From contig NZ_FNWK01000002.1 of the NCBI RefSeq assembly GCF_900108295.1, positions 620,001-684,000 on the forward strand: DNA of 64,000 nucleotides. Direction: 5' to 3'. The notes under the pieces were generated by a model. It did no database searches and was not told where the DNA came from. It saw only the letters and a program-made list of their open reading frames with translations. The position numbers and the translations under genes are program-made. Positions 44,228 to 52,898 of this stretch are shown one piece after another (the stretch's first letter is position 1; each line of letters begins with the position of its first letter). Origin of the DNA: Sphingopyxis sp. YR583 (lineage in GTDB: Bacteria; Pseudomonadota; Alphaproteobacteria; Sphingomonadales; Sphingomonadaceae).

Positions 44228-45823
44228 TCAGCCAGTGGACGTCCGGGCTGAAATTTCGGCACGCGCGAGGCCCATCCCGCTGCGATAGTCGCTCTTCCCG
44301 CTCGCATGGCGCGGCAGGACGGCGACGCGGATGATCGTGCGCGGCTGCTTGTAGGCGGCAAGGTCGAGCGACAGCGCGGCGCGCAGCGCCTCGTCGTCCG
44401 GTGCATCGCCTGCCTCGATCAGCGCGGTAACGACACTGCCCCATTTGGGATCGGGCAGGCCGAACACCATCGCATCGGCGACGCCGTCGACGCGTTTCAG
44501 CGCCTCCTCCACCTCTTCGACGAAGACCTTTTCGCCGCCGGTGTTGATGCACATGCTGCCGCGCCCGAGCAGGCGAAAGCGCCCATCGGGCAGGCGTTCG
44601 GCCATGTCGCCGGGGACGGCATAGGCCTGCCCGTCGATCGTGCGATAGACGCTCGCGGTCTTTTCGGGATCGCCATGATAGCCGGCGCCGAACGGCGGTC
44701 GGCGGGCGAGCCAGCCCGAGCCGACTTCGTCGTCGGCGAGCACCCGGCCGCTATCCTGATCGACGATAACCGTCTGCGGCCCCGGTTCGAATAGCCCGGT
44801 CGGGGTCGCACGATCCTTGTTGGTGATCGCATAGCCAAAGCCCGACGCTTCGGACGCGCCGAGGATGTCGAGCAGGGTGAGCTGCGGCAAAGCCTCAAGC
44901 AAAGCCGCCTTCACCTGCTCCGACCACATCAGCCCTGCCGACGAGATCAGCCGCAGCGCCGACAGATCCCAGCGACCCGGATTGGCGAGCAAAGTGTCGG
45001 CCATCGGCCGCGCGAACGCATCACCGACGATCAGGATACGCGTAACCTTGTGCCGCTCGGCCTCGCTCCACAATTCCTCGGCGCTGAAACGGTCCGACGG
45101 CAGCAGCACCGCCGTGCCGCCGACGAGCAGTTCGGCGAGCGAGCTGTTGAGCCCCGCACCGTGCATCAACGGACAGGCGGGCATGACGCGCCCCGCCGCG
45201 CCCTTCAACACCTGCGCGATGTGGTCGTCCATGCTCGCGGGAGTCGAAACGGCGACCGGCGATTCGAGCTGCGACCGCCGCGCATCGGCCGAGCGCCACA
45301 TCACGCCCTTCGGCCGCCCCGTGGTGCCGCCCGTATAAAGAAGATAACCGTCGTCGGGCGAACGCCGGATATCCAGCGGCGACGCGTCACCCTCCAACAC
45401 GATTTCATCATAGGCGCCGTCGCTGCCGATCTGCACCGCATAGGTCAGATGGTCGATCGCTCCGCCGAGCAACGACGCAACGACGGGACCGAACTCGTCC
45501 TGATAGAACAGCCCCGCCGCCTGACAGTCGCGCAGCACATATTCGATCTCGGACGTGGTGTAGCGATAGTTCAGATTGACGTGCGTCAGCCGCGCCTTGA
45601 ACGCCGCTGCTGCAATCTCGATGAACTCGGGGATATTGCGAGCGAGGATCGCGATACGCGCACCGGCGGGCAACCCCGCCATGAGCATCGCGCGCGCCAG
45701 CCGGTTGGTTCGGGTGTCGAAATCCGCCCAGCTCGTGACATGATCGCCGCGAATGATCGCCGGCCGATCGCCCGGCACGTGCGCTGCGGTCGCGTCCAGC
45801 AGGTCGCCGAAATTCCAGTCCAT
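44228..45823 (-). CDS. Acyl-CoA synthetase (AMP-forming)
   Basis: A 531-residue adenylate-forming ligase. The P-loop-like YTGGTTGRPKGVMW is near residues 160-173; a further motif GASEASGFGYA and the late GRGSMCINTGGEKVFVEEVE hinge region follow, and the C-terminal Lys in RHASGKSDYR is the adenylation lysine. It activates a carboxylate through an acyl-AMP to an acyl-CoA. It lies between the hydratase gene (12 bases) and the BVMO-like gene (90 bases) and is the second gene of the operon. The acid substrate is likely the ring-opened product of a cyclic compound, by context only. Confidence 0.92.
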   Translation of the reverse strand: MDWNFGDLLDATAAHVPGDRPAIIRGDHVTSWADFDTRTNRLARAMLMAGLPAGARIAILARNIPEFIEIAAAAFKARLTHVNLNYRYTTSEIEYVLRDCQAAGLFYQDEFGPVVASLLGGAIDHLTYAVQIGSDGAYDEIVLEGDASPLDIRRSPDDGYLLYTGGTTGRPKGVMWRSADARRSQLESPVAVSTPASMDDHIAQVLKGAAGRVMPACPLMHGAGLNSSLAELLVGGTAVLLPSDRFSAEELWSEAERHKVTRILIVGDAFARPMADTLLANPGRWDLSALRLISSAGLMWSEQVKAALLEALPQLTLLDILGASEASGFGYAITNKDRATPTGLFEPGPQTVIVDQDSGRVLADDEVGSGWLARRPPFGAGYHGDPEKTASVYRTIDGQAYAVPGDMAERLPDGRFRLLGRGSMCINTGGEKVFVEEVEEALKRVDGVADAMVFGLPDPKWGSVVTALIEAGDAPDDEALRAALSLDLAAYKQPRTIIRVAVLPRHASGKSDYRSGMGLARAEISARTSTG

Positions 45824-45835
45824 GACGGCTTGCCC

Positions 45836-46600
45836 TCAGCGGCCCTGGAAAACCGGCGCGCGCTTTTCGACGAACGCCGCGACAGCTTCCTGCGCGTCAT
45901 AGGACGTCGACAGCTTCGCCGTGTTCCCCTGTTCGTAGATATAGCCGTCGCGCAGCGTCATATTCTCGATCGTGCGCATGCTGTCCTTGGCATAGCGCGT
46001 CGCAAGCGGGCTCTTCGACGCGATGACTTTCGCCATGTCCATGCAGTAAGGCAGCAGTTCATCGGCAGGCAGGCAGGCCTCGATGATACCGCGACGATAC
46101 ATTTCGGCGGCGGGCGCGCGATAGCCGGTGAGCATCATGCGGCGCGTCAGCGAGTGCGGGACGATGCGAGAGGTGTGCTTGCCGCCGCCCATCAGACCGA
46201 CGTCGATCTCGGGCAGGCCGAACACAGCATTTTCAGAGGCGACGATGATGTCGCAGCTCGCGGCAAGGCCGAAACCTGCGCCGAGCGCGGGGCCGTTTAC
46301 CGCGGCGATGACGGGCTTGGCGCAATCGGCGATCGAATATGCGACTTCGCGGACGACGCGGTTGCGGTTCCAGCGCTTGCCGGGGATCGAGAGGTCGGGC
46401 CGGTTCTTGAGGTCGGCGCCGGCGCTGAAGCATTTGCCCGCACCGGTCAGCACGGCGACGCGAACATCGTCGCGGTCGTTGAAGCTGTCGAAGACGTCGG
46501 TGAGTTCCTGGAGCATGTCCAGCGCGGCGGCGTTGACCGGCGCATTATCCAATGTGACGAGCGCGACATAATTATCGATTTCGGTGCGAATGCTGCTCAT
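45836..46600 (-). CDS. Enoyl-CoA hydratase/isomerase (crotonase family)
   Basis: A 254-residue crotonase. The oxyanion-hole segments are GKCFSAGADLKN and ALGAGFGLAASCDI, with DVGLMGGGKHTSRIVP after them. The family includes hydratases, isomerases and hydrolases, so the exact reaction is open. ATG 46600 follows GGGAG at spacing 8; a nearby upstream ATG lies within that site. It is the first gene of the minus-strand operon that runs to 41388. The divergent region upstream (46601-46892) contains an operator-like palindrome and faces the outer-membrane receptor gene. Confidence 0.9.
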   Translation of the reverse strand: MSSIRTEIDNYVALVTLDNAPVNAAALDMLQELTDVFDSFNDRDDVRVAVLTGAGKCFSAGADLKNRPDLSIPGKRWNRNRVVREVAYSIADCAKPVIAAVNGPALGAGFGLAASCDIIVASENAVFGLPEIDVGLMGGGKHTSRIVPHSLTRRMMLTGYRAPAAEMYRRGIIEACLPADELLPYCMDMAKVIASKSPLATRYAKDSMRTIENMTLRDGYIYEQGNTAKLSTSYDAQEAVAAFVEKRAPVFQGR

Positions 46601-46711
46601 TGATTTGTCTCCCATTTGCCGGGGGTCATTGCACCGCACCGGTTCGATGGGGTCGCGAAAGCCGCAAGACCCGCCAAAAATCTCATTCTGGATTGAAAGC
46701 CGTCGTGCGGA

Positions 46712-46725
46712 ATCGCGATTGTGAT
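46712..46725. promoter_or_regulatory. Operator-like palindrome TCRCR-NN-TGTGA, site 1
   Basis: ATCGCGATTGTGAT in the divergent region between the enoyl-CoA hydratase and the TonB receptor. It matches the perfect palindrome at 51802 at 10 of 14 positions. Candidate site for the local IclR-type regulator. Confidence 0.4.
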
Positions 46726-46892
46726 TATCGGCGCCCTTCCGGCCGCACACATTGCTCTTCACGCCGCAAAGCAAGAACGGGGGCCGGTCGCCCTTCACGG
46801 GGCGGCGACACGATTTAAAGCCAGCGCACCCCCTTCGAGGCGAATCGCCACCGAAAGGAAGAACGGAAGCGCGATTCACCAGGGAGTGGACA

Positions 46893-49070
46893 ATGAACAC
46901 ACACAGCAAGCGTCTTTTGGCGGGAGTCGGTTTTGCAGCCATGATGATGGCAGCGCCCGCATTCGCGCAGGACGACACCGCTCAGGACGACAGCGCGCAG
47001 GAAGAAGCGCAGTCGAACGGCGGCGGCCTCGGCGACATCATCGTGACCGCGACCAAGCGCGGATCGGCGCAGAATGTGCAGGACGTTCCCATCGCGATTA
47101 CCGCGTTCGGCTCGAACGAACTCGACAGCATCCACGCGCGCTCGATCTCCAGCGTCAGCTACGCGGTTCCCAACGCCTCGCTCGAAAGCGTCGGCACGAC
47201 GCCGGGCTATGCGAATTTCTCGATCCGCGGCCTCGGCATCAACAGCTCGATCCCCTCGATCGACCCGACCGTCGGCGTCTTCGTCGACGGCGTCTATCTG
47301 GGCGTCAGCGCCGGCGTGCTCTTCGACACCTTCGACCTTGAAGGCGTCGAAATCCTCCGCGGACCGCAGGGCCTGCTGTTCGGGCGTAACGTGACCGGCG
47401 GCGCTGTGCTCCTGCGCACCACCACCCCGTCGAACCGCTTCCGCCTCGATGCGAAGGCGGGCCTGTCGACCGGCCTCGAAAAGCGCGCGAGCATCTCGGT
47501 CTCGGGTCCGATCGCGGGCGACGTGCTCAGCGGCAAGGTGGCCGTCTATTACAACGACGACGATGGCTGGTTCAAAAACGATTTCGACGGGAAGAAGATC
47601 GGCGGCAGCGAAACGCTGATCATGCGCTCGGCGCTTCGCCTTCAGCCCAACGATACATTCGACCTCGTGCTGCGCTACGAACATGGCCGCATCCGCGGCG
47701 ACGGTCCGGCGGTCACCAACCACGGCCTCTACCCGCGCGACAGCTTCCGTGTGAACCAGAACTACGCCGGCTTCGTCAAAACCGACTGGGATCAGGGCAT
47801 CGCCGAACTCAACATCGACACCGCGTTCGGCGACGGCAAGATCACCAACATCGCCGCCGTCCGCGCGCTCAGCAATGACTCGGGCGCCGACGTCGACGGT
47901 TCGCCCGCTACAAACCTGCACTCGCGCAACAATATCCACCAGTGGCAGTTCAGCAACGAGCTGCGCTACGCGGGCACTTTCGGCGCGTTCGACGTCACCA
48001 CGGGGCTCTTCTATTTCAACCAGGACATCAACTACGCCGAACAGCGCCTGTTGTCGGGCGGTGCGCTGACCGTTTCGGGCGGCGGCCGCCAGAAGCAGCG
48101 CACCGGCGGCGTCTTCGCCACTGTCGACTGGCACGCCACCGAGCAGCTGACCTTCAGCCTCGGCGCACGCTATTCGGCCGAGGAAAAGGACGTGCAGGTC
48201 CGCTCGATCGGCGTCGGCGGCTGCAACCTCGACACGCTCCGCTGCAGCTATGACTTCACCGACAAGGACAGCTGGGACGGCTTCACGCCGCGCATCGGGG
48301 TCCAGTTCAAGCCGACCGAAGACACGTTGCTCTATGCCTCGTTCGCCAAGGGCTTCCGCAGCGGCGGCTATAATTTCCGCAACCTCAACCCCAATGTCGA
48401 TCCCGGTCCGTTCGATCAGGAAAAGCAGGATGCCTATGAAATCGGCCTGAAGCAGGATTTCGGCGGTTTTGCGCGCGTCAATATCGCGGGCTTCTACAGC
48501 CGCATCAACGGCACGCAGCGCGAATTCCAGGCGCCCTTCGCGCCCTTCGGCAACTTCCAGATCATTACCAACGCCGCCGATGTGTCAATCAAGGGGATCG
48601 AAGGCGAAGTTCTGTTCAAGCCCGCGCGCGGCCTGACGATCGCCGGCCAGTTCGGCTACACCAAGGGCAAATATGAAGACATCCTGTTCGACCTCAACGC
48701 CGACGGGGTGATCAACGACACCGACTATGCGCTGAAGCTGCCGCGCCTGTCGCCGTGGAGCTATGGCGGCTCGATCACCTATGCGACGAACGTCGGCGGC
48801 GATTTCGATGTCGAGGGCCGCGTTGGCGCCAACTACCGCGATGCCGCTTTCTACAACGACCAGAACACCGGCCTGCTCCGCGCCGCGACGATGGTCGATG
48901 CCAGCCTGGCGGTCACGCACGGCCGGGTGAAGGTGTCGGTTTACGGCAACAACCTCCTGAACGAAGCGACGTTCGGGACCGAGGCGCCCCTGCCCTTCTT
49001 TGCTGGTTCGACCTTCTCCCCGCTCAACAAGGGCCGGGTCTACGGCGTCGAAGTCGGATATAAATTCTAA
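46893..49070 (+). CDS. TonB-dependent outer-membrane receptor of the catabolic island
   Basis: A 725-residue receptor. The signal peptide is about 1-25 (LLAGVGFAAMMMAAPAFA). After an Asp/Gln-rich linker comes the TonB-box region GDIIVTATKRG, then the plug (PTVGVFVDGVYLG; EGVEILRGPQGLLFGRN), and the barrel ends in GVEVGYKF with a terminal Phe. No STN domain, so it does not signal. This plug type is the sphingomonad one used for plant, steroid or aromatic compounds. It is transcribed away from the degradation operon across a shared regulatory region, which suggests uptake of that pathway's substrate. The ATG at 46893 is behind AGGGAG. Confidence 0.92.
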   Translation: MNTHSKRLLAGVGFAAMMMAAPAFAQDDTAQDDSAQEEAQSNGGGLGDIIVTATKRGSAQNVQDVPIAITAFGSNELDSIHARSISSVSYAVPNASLESVGTTPGYANFSIRGLGINSSIPSIDPTVGVFVDGVYLGVSAGVLFDTFDLEGVEILRGPQGLLFGRNVTGGAVLLRTTTPSNRFRLDAKAGLSTGLEKRASISVSGPIAGDVLSGKVAVYYNDDDGWFKNDFDGKKIGGSETLIMRSALRLQPNDTFDLVLRYEHGRIRGDGPAVTNHGLYPRDSFRVNQNYAGFVKTDWDQGIAELNIDTAFGDGKITNIAAVRALSNDSGADVDGSPATNLHSRNNIHQWQFSNELRYAGTFGAFDVTTGLFYFNQDINYAEQRLLSGGALTVSGGGRQKQRTGGVFATVDWHATEQLTFSLGARYSAEEKDVQVRSIGVGGCNLDTLRCSYDFTDKDSWDGFTPRIGVQFKPTEDTLLYASFAKGFRSGGYNFRNLNPNVDPGPFDQEKQDAYEIGLKQDFGGFARVNIAGFYSRINGTQREFQAPFAPFGNFQIITNAADVSIKGIEGEVLFKPARGLTIAGQFGYTKGKYEDILFDLNADGVINDTDYALKLPRLSPWSYGGSITYATNVGGDFDVEGRVGANYRDAAFYNDQNTGLLRAATMVDASLAVTHGRVKVSVYGNNLLNEATFGTEAPLPFFAGSTFSPLNKGRVYGVEVGYKF

Positions 49071-49084
49071 CCCTCTCTCCCCTT

Positions 49085-49113
49085 GGAGCCCGCCAAAAGC
49101 GGGCTCCTTTTTT
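49085..49113 (+). terminator. Intrinsic terminator after the receptor gene
   Basis: GGAGCCCGC (49085-49093) and GCGGGCTCC (49099-49107) are perfect 9-base arms with a CAAAA loop, followed by six T. The next gene starts 15 bases on. Confidence 0.93.
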
Positions 49114-49128
49114 ATGGGCACGATCAAA

Positions 49129-49890
49129 ATGACGAAATCACTCGAAGGGCGCGTCGCGCTCGTCACCGGCGCGTCGCGCGGCCTGGGCCGCGACATCGCG
49201 CTGAAACTCGCCGGAAACGGCGCATCGATCGCTTTGCTCGACCGCAAGGCACATTGGGCCGACGATCTGGTCGAGCAGATCGCAGCCGGTGGCGGCAAGG
49301 CGATCGCACTCGGCTGCGACGTGTCCGATGGCGCCGCGCTGCATGAAGCGTTCGATACCGCGGCCGCCGAACTCGGCGGGATAGATATCGTCGTCAATAA
49401 CGCGATGTGGACCAAATATTCGCCGATCGAAGGCATCGACGCGGAAAGCCTCGATCGCATGCTCGGCGTCGGCATCGCCGGTATCATATGGGGCACACAG
49501 GCGGCAGCGAAGCATATGCGCGCGCGCGGCGCCGGATCGATCGTCAACATCGCTTCGGTGTCGGCGCACCTCGGACTGCCGAACGCGATGGTCTATTGCG
49601 GGATCAAGGCAGCGGTCGAGGGCATGACGCGCTCGTCGGCGATCGAACTCGCGCCCTCGGCGATCCGTGTCAACGCCGTCGCCCCGTCGACCGTCGCGAC
49701 CGAGGGTGTCCGCGCGATGCTCGACGATGCCACATTCGAAGCCCGCGTCGCGAGCACCCCGCTCGGCCGGCTCGGCGAGACGTCGGATATTGCGGAGGCG
49801 GTGCTCTTCTTCGCCGACGGCGACCGTTCGGGCTTCGTCACCGGCCAGTCGCTCCTCGTCGACGGCGGCATCTCGATCGCGCTCCGCTAA
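49129..49890 (+). CDS. Short-chain dehydrogenase/reductase
   Basis: A 253-residue classical SDR. The NAD(P) loop TGASRGLG is at 13-20, NNAMW follows near 90, the catalytic Tyr-x-x-x-Lys is YCGIK, and the C-terminal VTGQSLLVDGG is typical. Role: oxidation or reduction of an alcohol/ketone in the surrounding catabolic pathway. ATG 49129 is preferred; an ATG at 49114 lies at the end of the terminator T-run. No strong ribosome-binding site is visible. It must be expressed by read-through or from a promoter inside the receptor gene. It converges with the lactonase-like gene, 6 bases apart. Confidence 0.9.
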   Translation: MTKSLEGRVALVTGASRGLGRDIALKLAGNGASIALLDRKAHWADDLVEQIAAGGGKAIALGCDVSDGAALHEAFDTAAAELGGIDIVVNNAMWTKYSPIEGIDAESLDRMLGVGIAGIIWGTQAAAKHMRARGAGSIVNIASVSAHLGLPNAMVYCGIKAAVEGMTRSSAIELAPSAIRVNAVAPSTVATEGVRAMLDDATFEARVASTPLGRLGETSDIAEAVLFFADGDRSGFVTGQSLLVDGGISIALR

Positions 49891-49896
49891 GCGCGG

Positions 49897-50766
49897 TCAG
49901 CGATAGACACCTTCCGCGATTCCGGGGACGTCGAGTCCCCGGATCGCGGTGATCCGGCCGGCCTTGGGATGATCGGCGACCAGCCGGTGCCCCGAATTGG
50001 CGATGCTCGTCAGATAGAGAATGTCGAGATTCGGTCCGCCAAAGGCGGGGCAGGACGGATAAGGCAGCGGCACCGGGATCGACCGCAACAATTTGCCTTC
50101 GGACGAATAGCAACCGACAGCTTGCGCCAGCACCAGCGCGACCCAGATCCGTCCTCCCGCATCGACTGTCGCGCCATCCGCGCCCGACCCGCCATGCACC
50201 TGGCAGTCGACCAGATCCTGCCGCTTGCCGACCCCGCCGGTCGCCTGGTCATAGGCATAGCGGCGCAGCTTGCCGTCGAGGCTGTCGGCGAAATAGAGTG
50301 TGTCGCCGTCGGGCGAGAAACAGATGGCATTGCCGATCCCGATCCCGCTCTCGATCTGCTCGGTGGCGCCGTCGGCGTCGAGCCGGAACAGCGCCCCGGC
50401 GCCCAAGGCATCGCCCGTCCGCATCGACGCACAAAGAAAGCGCCCCGCGCGGTCCGCCTTGCCGTCGTTGAGCCGCGTCCCCGCCGCCATCGCGGGACGC
50501 GCGACCGGCGACAATTCGCCGTTGCCCGTATCGAACCGGTAAAATCCGTCGGACAGCGCGACAATCAATCCGCCTTCGGCCAGCCCGATGCTGCCGACCG
50601 GCTGGTCCAGCGTCCATTCGGACTGCTCGCGGCCTTCGGCATCGCTCGAGTGGAGGCGCCCCGCCGTGGAATCGACCCACCAAAGCCGTTCGCTGCGATG
50701 GTCCCACAGCGGACTTTCGCCGAGACCGGCAACACCGGCGTCCAGCAAATCGATATCGACGGGCAT
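49897..50766 (-). CDS. SMP-30/gluconolactonase family lactonase-like protein
   Basis: A 289-residue six-bladed propeller of the SMP-30/LRE family, starting LLDAGVAGLGESPLWDHRSE with the metal-ligand Glu. DGKADRAGRFLCASM, ISFSPDGDTLYFADS-like and HGGSGADGATVDAGGRIWVA segments mark the blades and ligands. Family members hydrolyse lactones. Next to a BVMO-like gene this suits lactone opening. The ATG at 50766 follows GAGGAG. A palindrome (50841-50854) lies about 75 bases before the start, between it and the IclR gene. Confidence 0.9.
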   Translation of the reverse strand: MPVDIDLLDAGVAGLGESPLWDHRSERLWWVDSTAGRLHSSDAEGREQSEWTLDQPVGSIGLAEGGLIVALSDGFYRFDTGNGELSPVARPAMAAGTRLNDGKADRAGRFLCASMRTGDALGAGALFRLDADGATEQIESGIGIGNAICFSPDGDTLYFADSLDGKLRRYAYDQATGGVGKRQDLVDCQVHGGSGADGATVDAGGRIWVALVLAQAVGCYSSEGKLLRSIPVPLPYPSCPAFGGPNLDILYLTSIANSGHRLVADHPKAGRITAIRGLDVPGIAEGVYR

Positions 50767-50840
50767 AAAATCTCCTCTTCGCCGCGACGATAGGGCTCGA
50801 CGCGGCGCGGGTATCATTTGCCGGACCGGGGCCCGGATTT

Positions 50841-50854
50841 ATTTCAGATGAAAT
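50841..50854. promoter_or_regulatory. Operator-like palindrome upstream of the lactonase gene
   Basis: ATTTCAGATGAAAT has perfect 6-base arms around a 2-base centre. It lies in the promoter region of the SMP-30 gene and next to the IclR gene stop. The short TTTCA-NN-TGAAA form is similar in layout to IclR-family operators. Confidence 0.4.
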
Positions 50855-50856
50855 GC

Positions 50857-51666
50857 TTATTCGGCGGCGACGTCATATTCGTCGAGATCCTCCTCACCGG
50901 TAGGACGCTGGTCCTGCGGGTAACGCTCGTGAAACTCCGCGATCGTCTCGCGCATGATTTCGACGAACTCCGCACGCCGCGGCGACAGCCGTTCGGTCGT
51001 GCCGCCGATCCCGATGACGAGCGGAATCCCGTGGCTGCTCTCGCCCAGCGGCATCGCGATCGATGCGATCCCCGGCACCGGATGTTCGGGCCAGTAACAA
51101 TAGCCGGTGTGACGGATCCAGCGGATCCGGCTCATCACATCTTCCAGGGTGATCGCCTTGTCGGGATTGAGCTCATAATAGTTCGAATAGCGATAGATCT
51201 TGTCGATCTCGCGATCGCGCATCCGGCTCATCAGGGCCATTCCCGCCGTCGCGTCGAGCATCAAACGCATCTCGCCCGGGCTGGGCGGGCGCTTGTGCGG
51301 GTGGTCGGGTGTACGCATCATCACATATTGGATGAACAGGTCGTTCTGCGTGACGAGGACGACCGTTTCCTCGGTCTTGCGGAACAGCTCGTCGATCAGC
51401 CAGTTGTAGCCGTTACCGAAAGCGACATGGCCGTAAAGCCAGCTACCGAGCGATGCGACCTGCAAGGTCGGCAGATAGGTGCGCGTGTTGCGATTGTAGT
51501 TGAGATAGCCCTCGATCACCATGCTCTTCAGCAGGTTTGTCGTGCTCGACTGCGGATAACCGAGCGCCGAGTAGATTTCGTTGAGCCGCAACGGGGCACG
51601 GCGGTCGCGAAACAGTTCGAGCACTTCGAAGGTGCGCGAGGCCGATTTGACAGGTTTTCTCTTCAT
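50857..51666 (-). CDS. IclR-family transcriptional regulator
   Basis: A 269-residue regulator. The winged helix-turn-helix is at about 5-65 (TFEVLELFRDRRAPLRLNEI then SSTTNLLKSMVIEGYL), and the C-terminal effector domain covers about 85-250 with ETVVLVTQND and the GIASIAMPLGESS segment. It ends in an acidic tail (EEDLDEYDVAAE). Start ATG 51666 behind GGAGAG gives the normal family length; longer frames upstream look like non-coding Arg-rich sequence. It lies in the centre of the catabolic island and is the best candidate to bind the TCRCR-NN-TGTGA sites. Confidence 0.9.
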   Translation of the reverse strand: MKRKPVKSASRTFEVLELFRDRRAPLRLNEIYSALGYPQSSTTNLLKSMVIEGYLNYNRNTRTYLPTLQVASLGSWLYGHVAFGNGYNWLIDELFRKTEETVVLVTQNDLFIQYVMMRTPDHPHKRPPSPGEMRLMLDATAGMALMSRMRDREIDKIYRYSNYYELNPDKAITLEDVMSRIRWIRHTGYCYWPEHPVPGIASIAMPLGESSHGIPLVIGIGGTTERLSPRRAEFVEIMRETIAEFHERYPQDQRPTGEEDLDEYDVAAE

Positions 51667-51801
51667 CTCTCCATCCCAACAACGAGAAGGCGTTGGCGCC
51701 TTGAGCGGTGGGTCCAATCGCCGTCCTGCGACGGTCTCTGATGAAGGCATGATAACTTCAAAGACCGCCCCGCGGCCAAAACCGCGGGTTTCACGGCCCA
51801 T

Positions 51802-51815
51802 ATCACATATGTGAT
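51802..51815. promoter_or_regulatory. Perfect operator-like palindrome TCACA-TA-TGTGA, site 2
   Basis: ATCACATATGTGAT is a perfect 14-base palindrome between the alpha/beta hydrolase stop and the IclR gene. It lies upstream of the IclR promoter and is the strongest of three related sites. Autoregulation is the simplest reading. Confidence 0.55.
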
Positions 51816-51828
51816 TTCTCTTCGAGCC

Positions 51829-52713
51829 TCAGATGCGTGCCATGGCTGCAGTCAAATGCGCCGAAATACGCTCGCCCCACGCCTGCCGAAGCCGCGGCGG
51901 ACCGTCATGTCCCATCGTCTCGTCGATCTCGATCGCCGCGCCGGAGATCGCTTCCGCTGTCTCCACCGCACGGGCCAGCGGGATCACCCTGTCATGGCGG
52001 CCGTGCAGGATCAGCGTCGGAACGCGAACCGCGCCGAGCGGCGCGCGCAGGTCGGGGGCCGCAAGGCTCGCGGCGAAGTGGCGCGCAGTGCCGCCAGCGT
52101 GGATGCCGTGTCGCCAAGCGATCCGCGCTTCCTCGGCGATGCGCTCCGCATCGAAATCTTCCGCCATGCCGTTCGCCTGCGCGACCGCAAGCTGGCGCGA
52201 CGCATAGGCGTCTTCGTCGGGAATATTTTCGGCCATCAACCGATCGAGCGCCGCGTCGGGAACCGCATCGGCCATCGACCGGCTCATCGCCATCACGAGC
52301 GCGAGGCTCAACACCCGATCGGGATGCCGAACCGCAAGCTGCTGCGCGACGAGGCCGCCGATCGAGCGCCCGATAAAATGCGCCGCCGCGACGCCTTCGG
52401 CATCCATCACCGCCAGCACATCCGCGGCCATGTCTCCGATATCATAGGGTGGCTGCGCAGCGCCCTCGCCCAGCGCCGCGGCCTTGATCGCATGCAGATC
52501 GGGCATCGCGCCGGTCATTGGGGTCGAACGACCGGTATCGCGACTGTCGATACGGATCGGTACGAACCCCGCCGCCACAATCGGCGCGCAAAAGCCATAG
52601 TCGAAATCGGTCGACGGGCGCCCGGCCCCTGCGAGCAGGATCACGACCGGGCCGTTCCCCGCCGCCATGCGCTGATAATGGATGCGAACGGCGCCGTTCG
52701 TCGCAAAGGCCAT
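51829..52713 (-). CDS. Alpha/beta hydrolase
   Basis: A 294-residue alpha/beta hydrolase fold enzyme. The nucleophile Ser117 sits in the elbow GRSIGG; the acid is likely Asp in LILHGRHDRVIP and the His lies in ETMGHDGP. The oxyanion region is VILLAGAGRPSTDFD. The family includes esterases, lactonases and C-C hydrolases. In this island, hydrolysis of a lactone or ester is likely. GAGGAG precedes the ATG at 52713. It diverges from the MFS gene across 185 bases with no other recognisable feature. Confidence 0.9.
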   Translation of the reverse strand: MAFATNGAVRIHYQRMAAGNGPVVILLAGAGRPSTDFDYGFCAPIVAAGFVPIRIDSRDTGRSTPMTGAMPDLHAIKAAALGEGAAQPPYDIGDMAADVLAVMDAEGVAAAHFIGRSIGGLVAQQLAVRHPDRVLSLALVMAMSRSMADAVPDAALDRLMAENIPDEDAYASRQLAVAQANGMAEDFDAERIAEEARIAWRHGIHAGGTARHFAASLAAPDLRAPLGAVRVPTLILHGRHDRVIPLARAVETAEAISGAAIEIDETMGHDGPPRLRQAWGERISAHLTAAMARI

Positions 52714-52898
52714 GCGGCTTTCTCCTCAACGCTCGTCTGCTCGGTGCGCGCGGCCGGCGCGAGCGCGACACGCCGGACGCGCGACATATCAGCATGGGGA
52801 TAATCGCCGCGTCGCACCGCACCTCCCCTGCGTCCGCCGAACTCGCGCCTAAGATGCGACAACGAAAGACGGGCGACGTGCCCGCCACGGAGAGGCAA

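Noticed and set aside
51802..51815. Reading ATCACATATGTGAT as a CRP/FNR site
   Set aside because: CRP sites have TGTGA-N6-TCACA. Here the halves are in the opposite order and 2 bases apart, so a CRP-type site is not supported.
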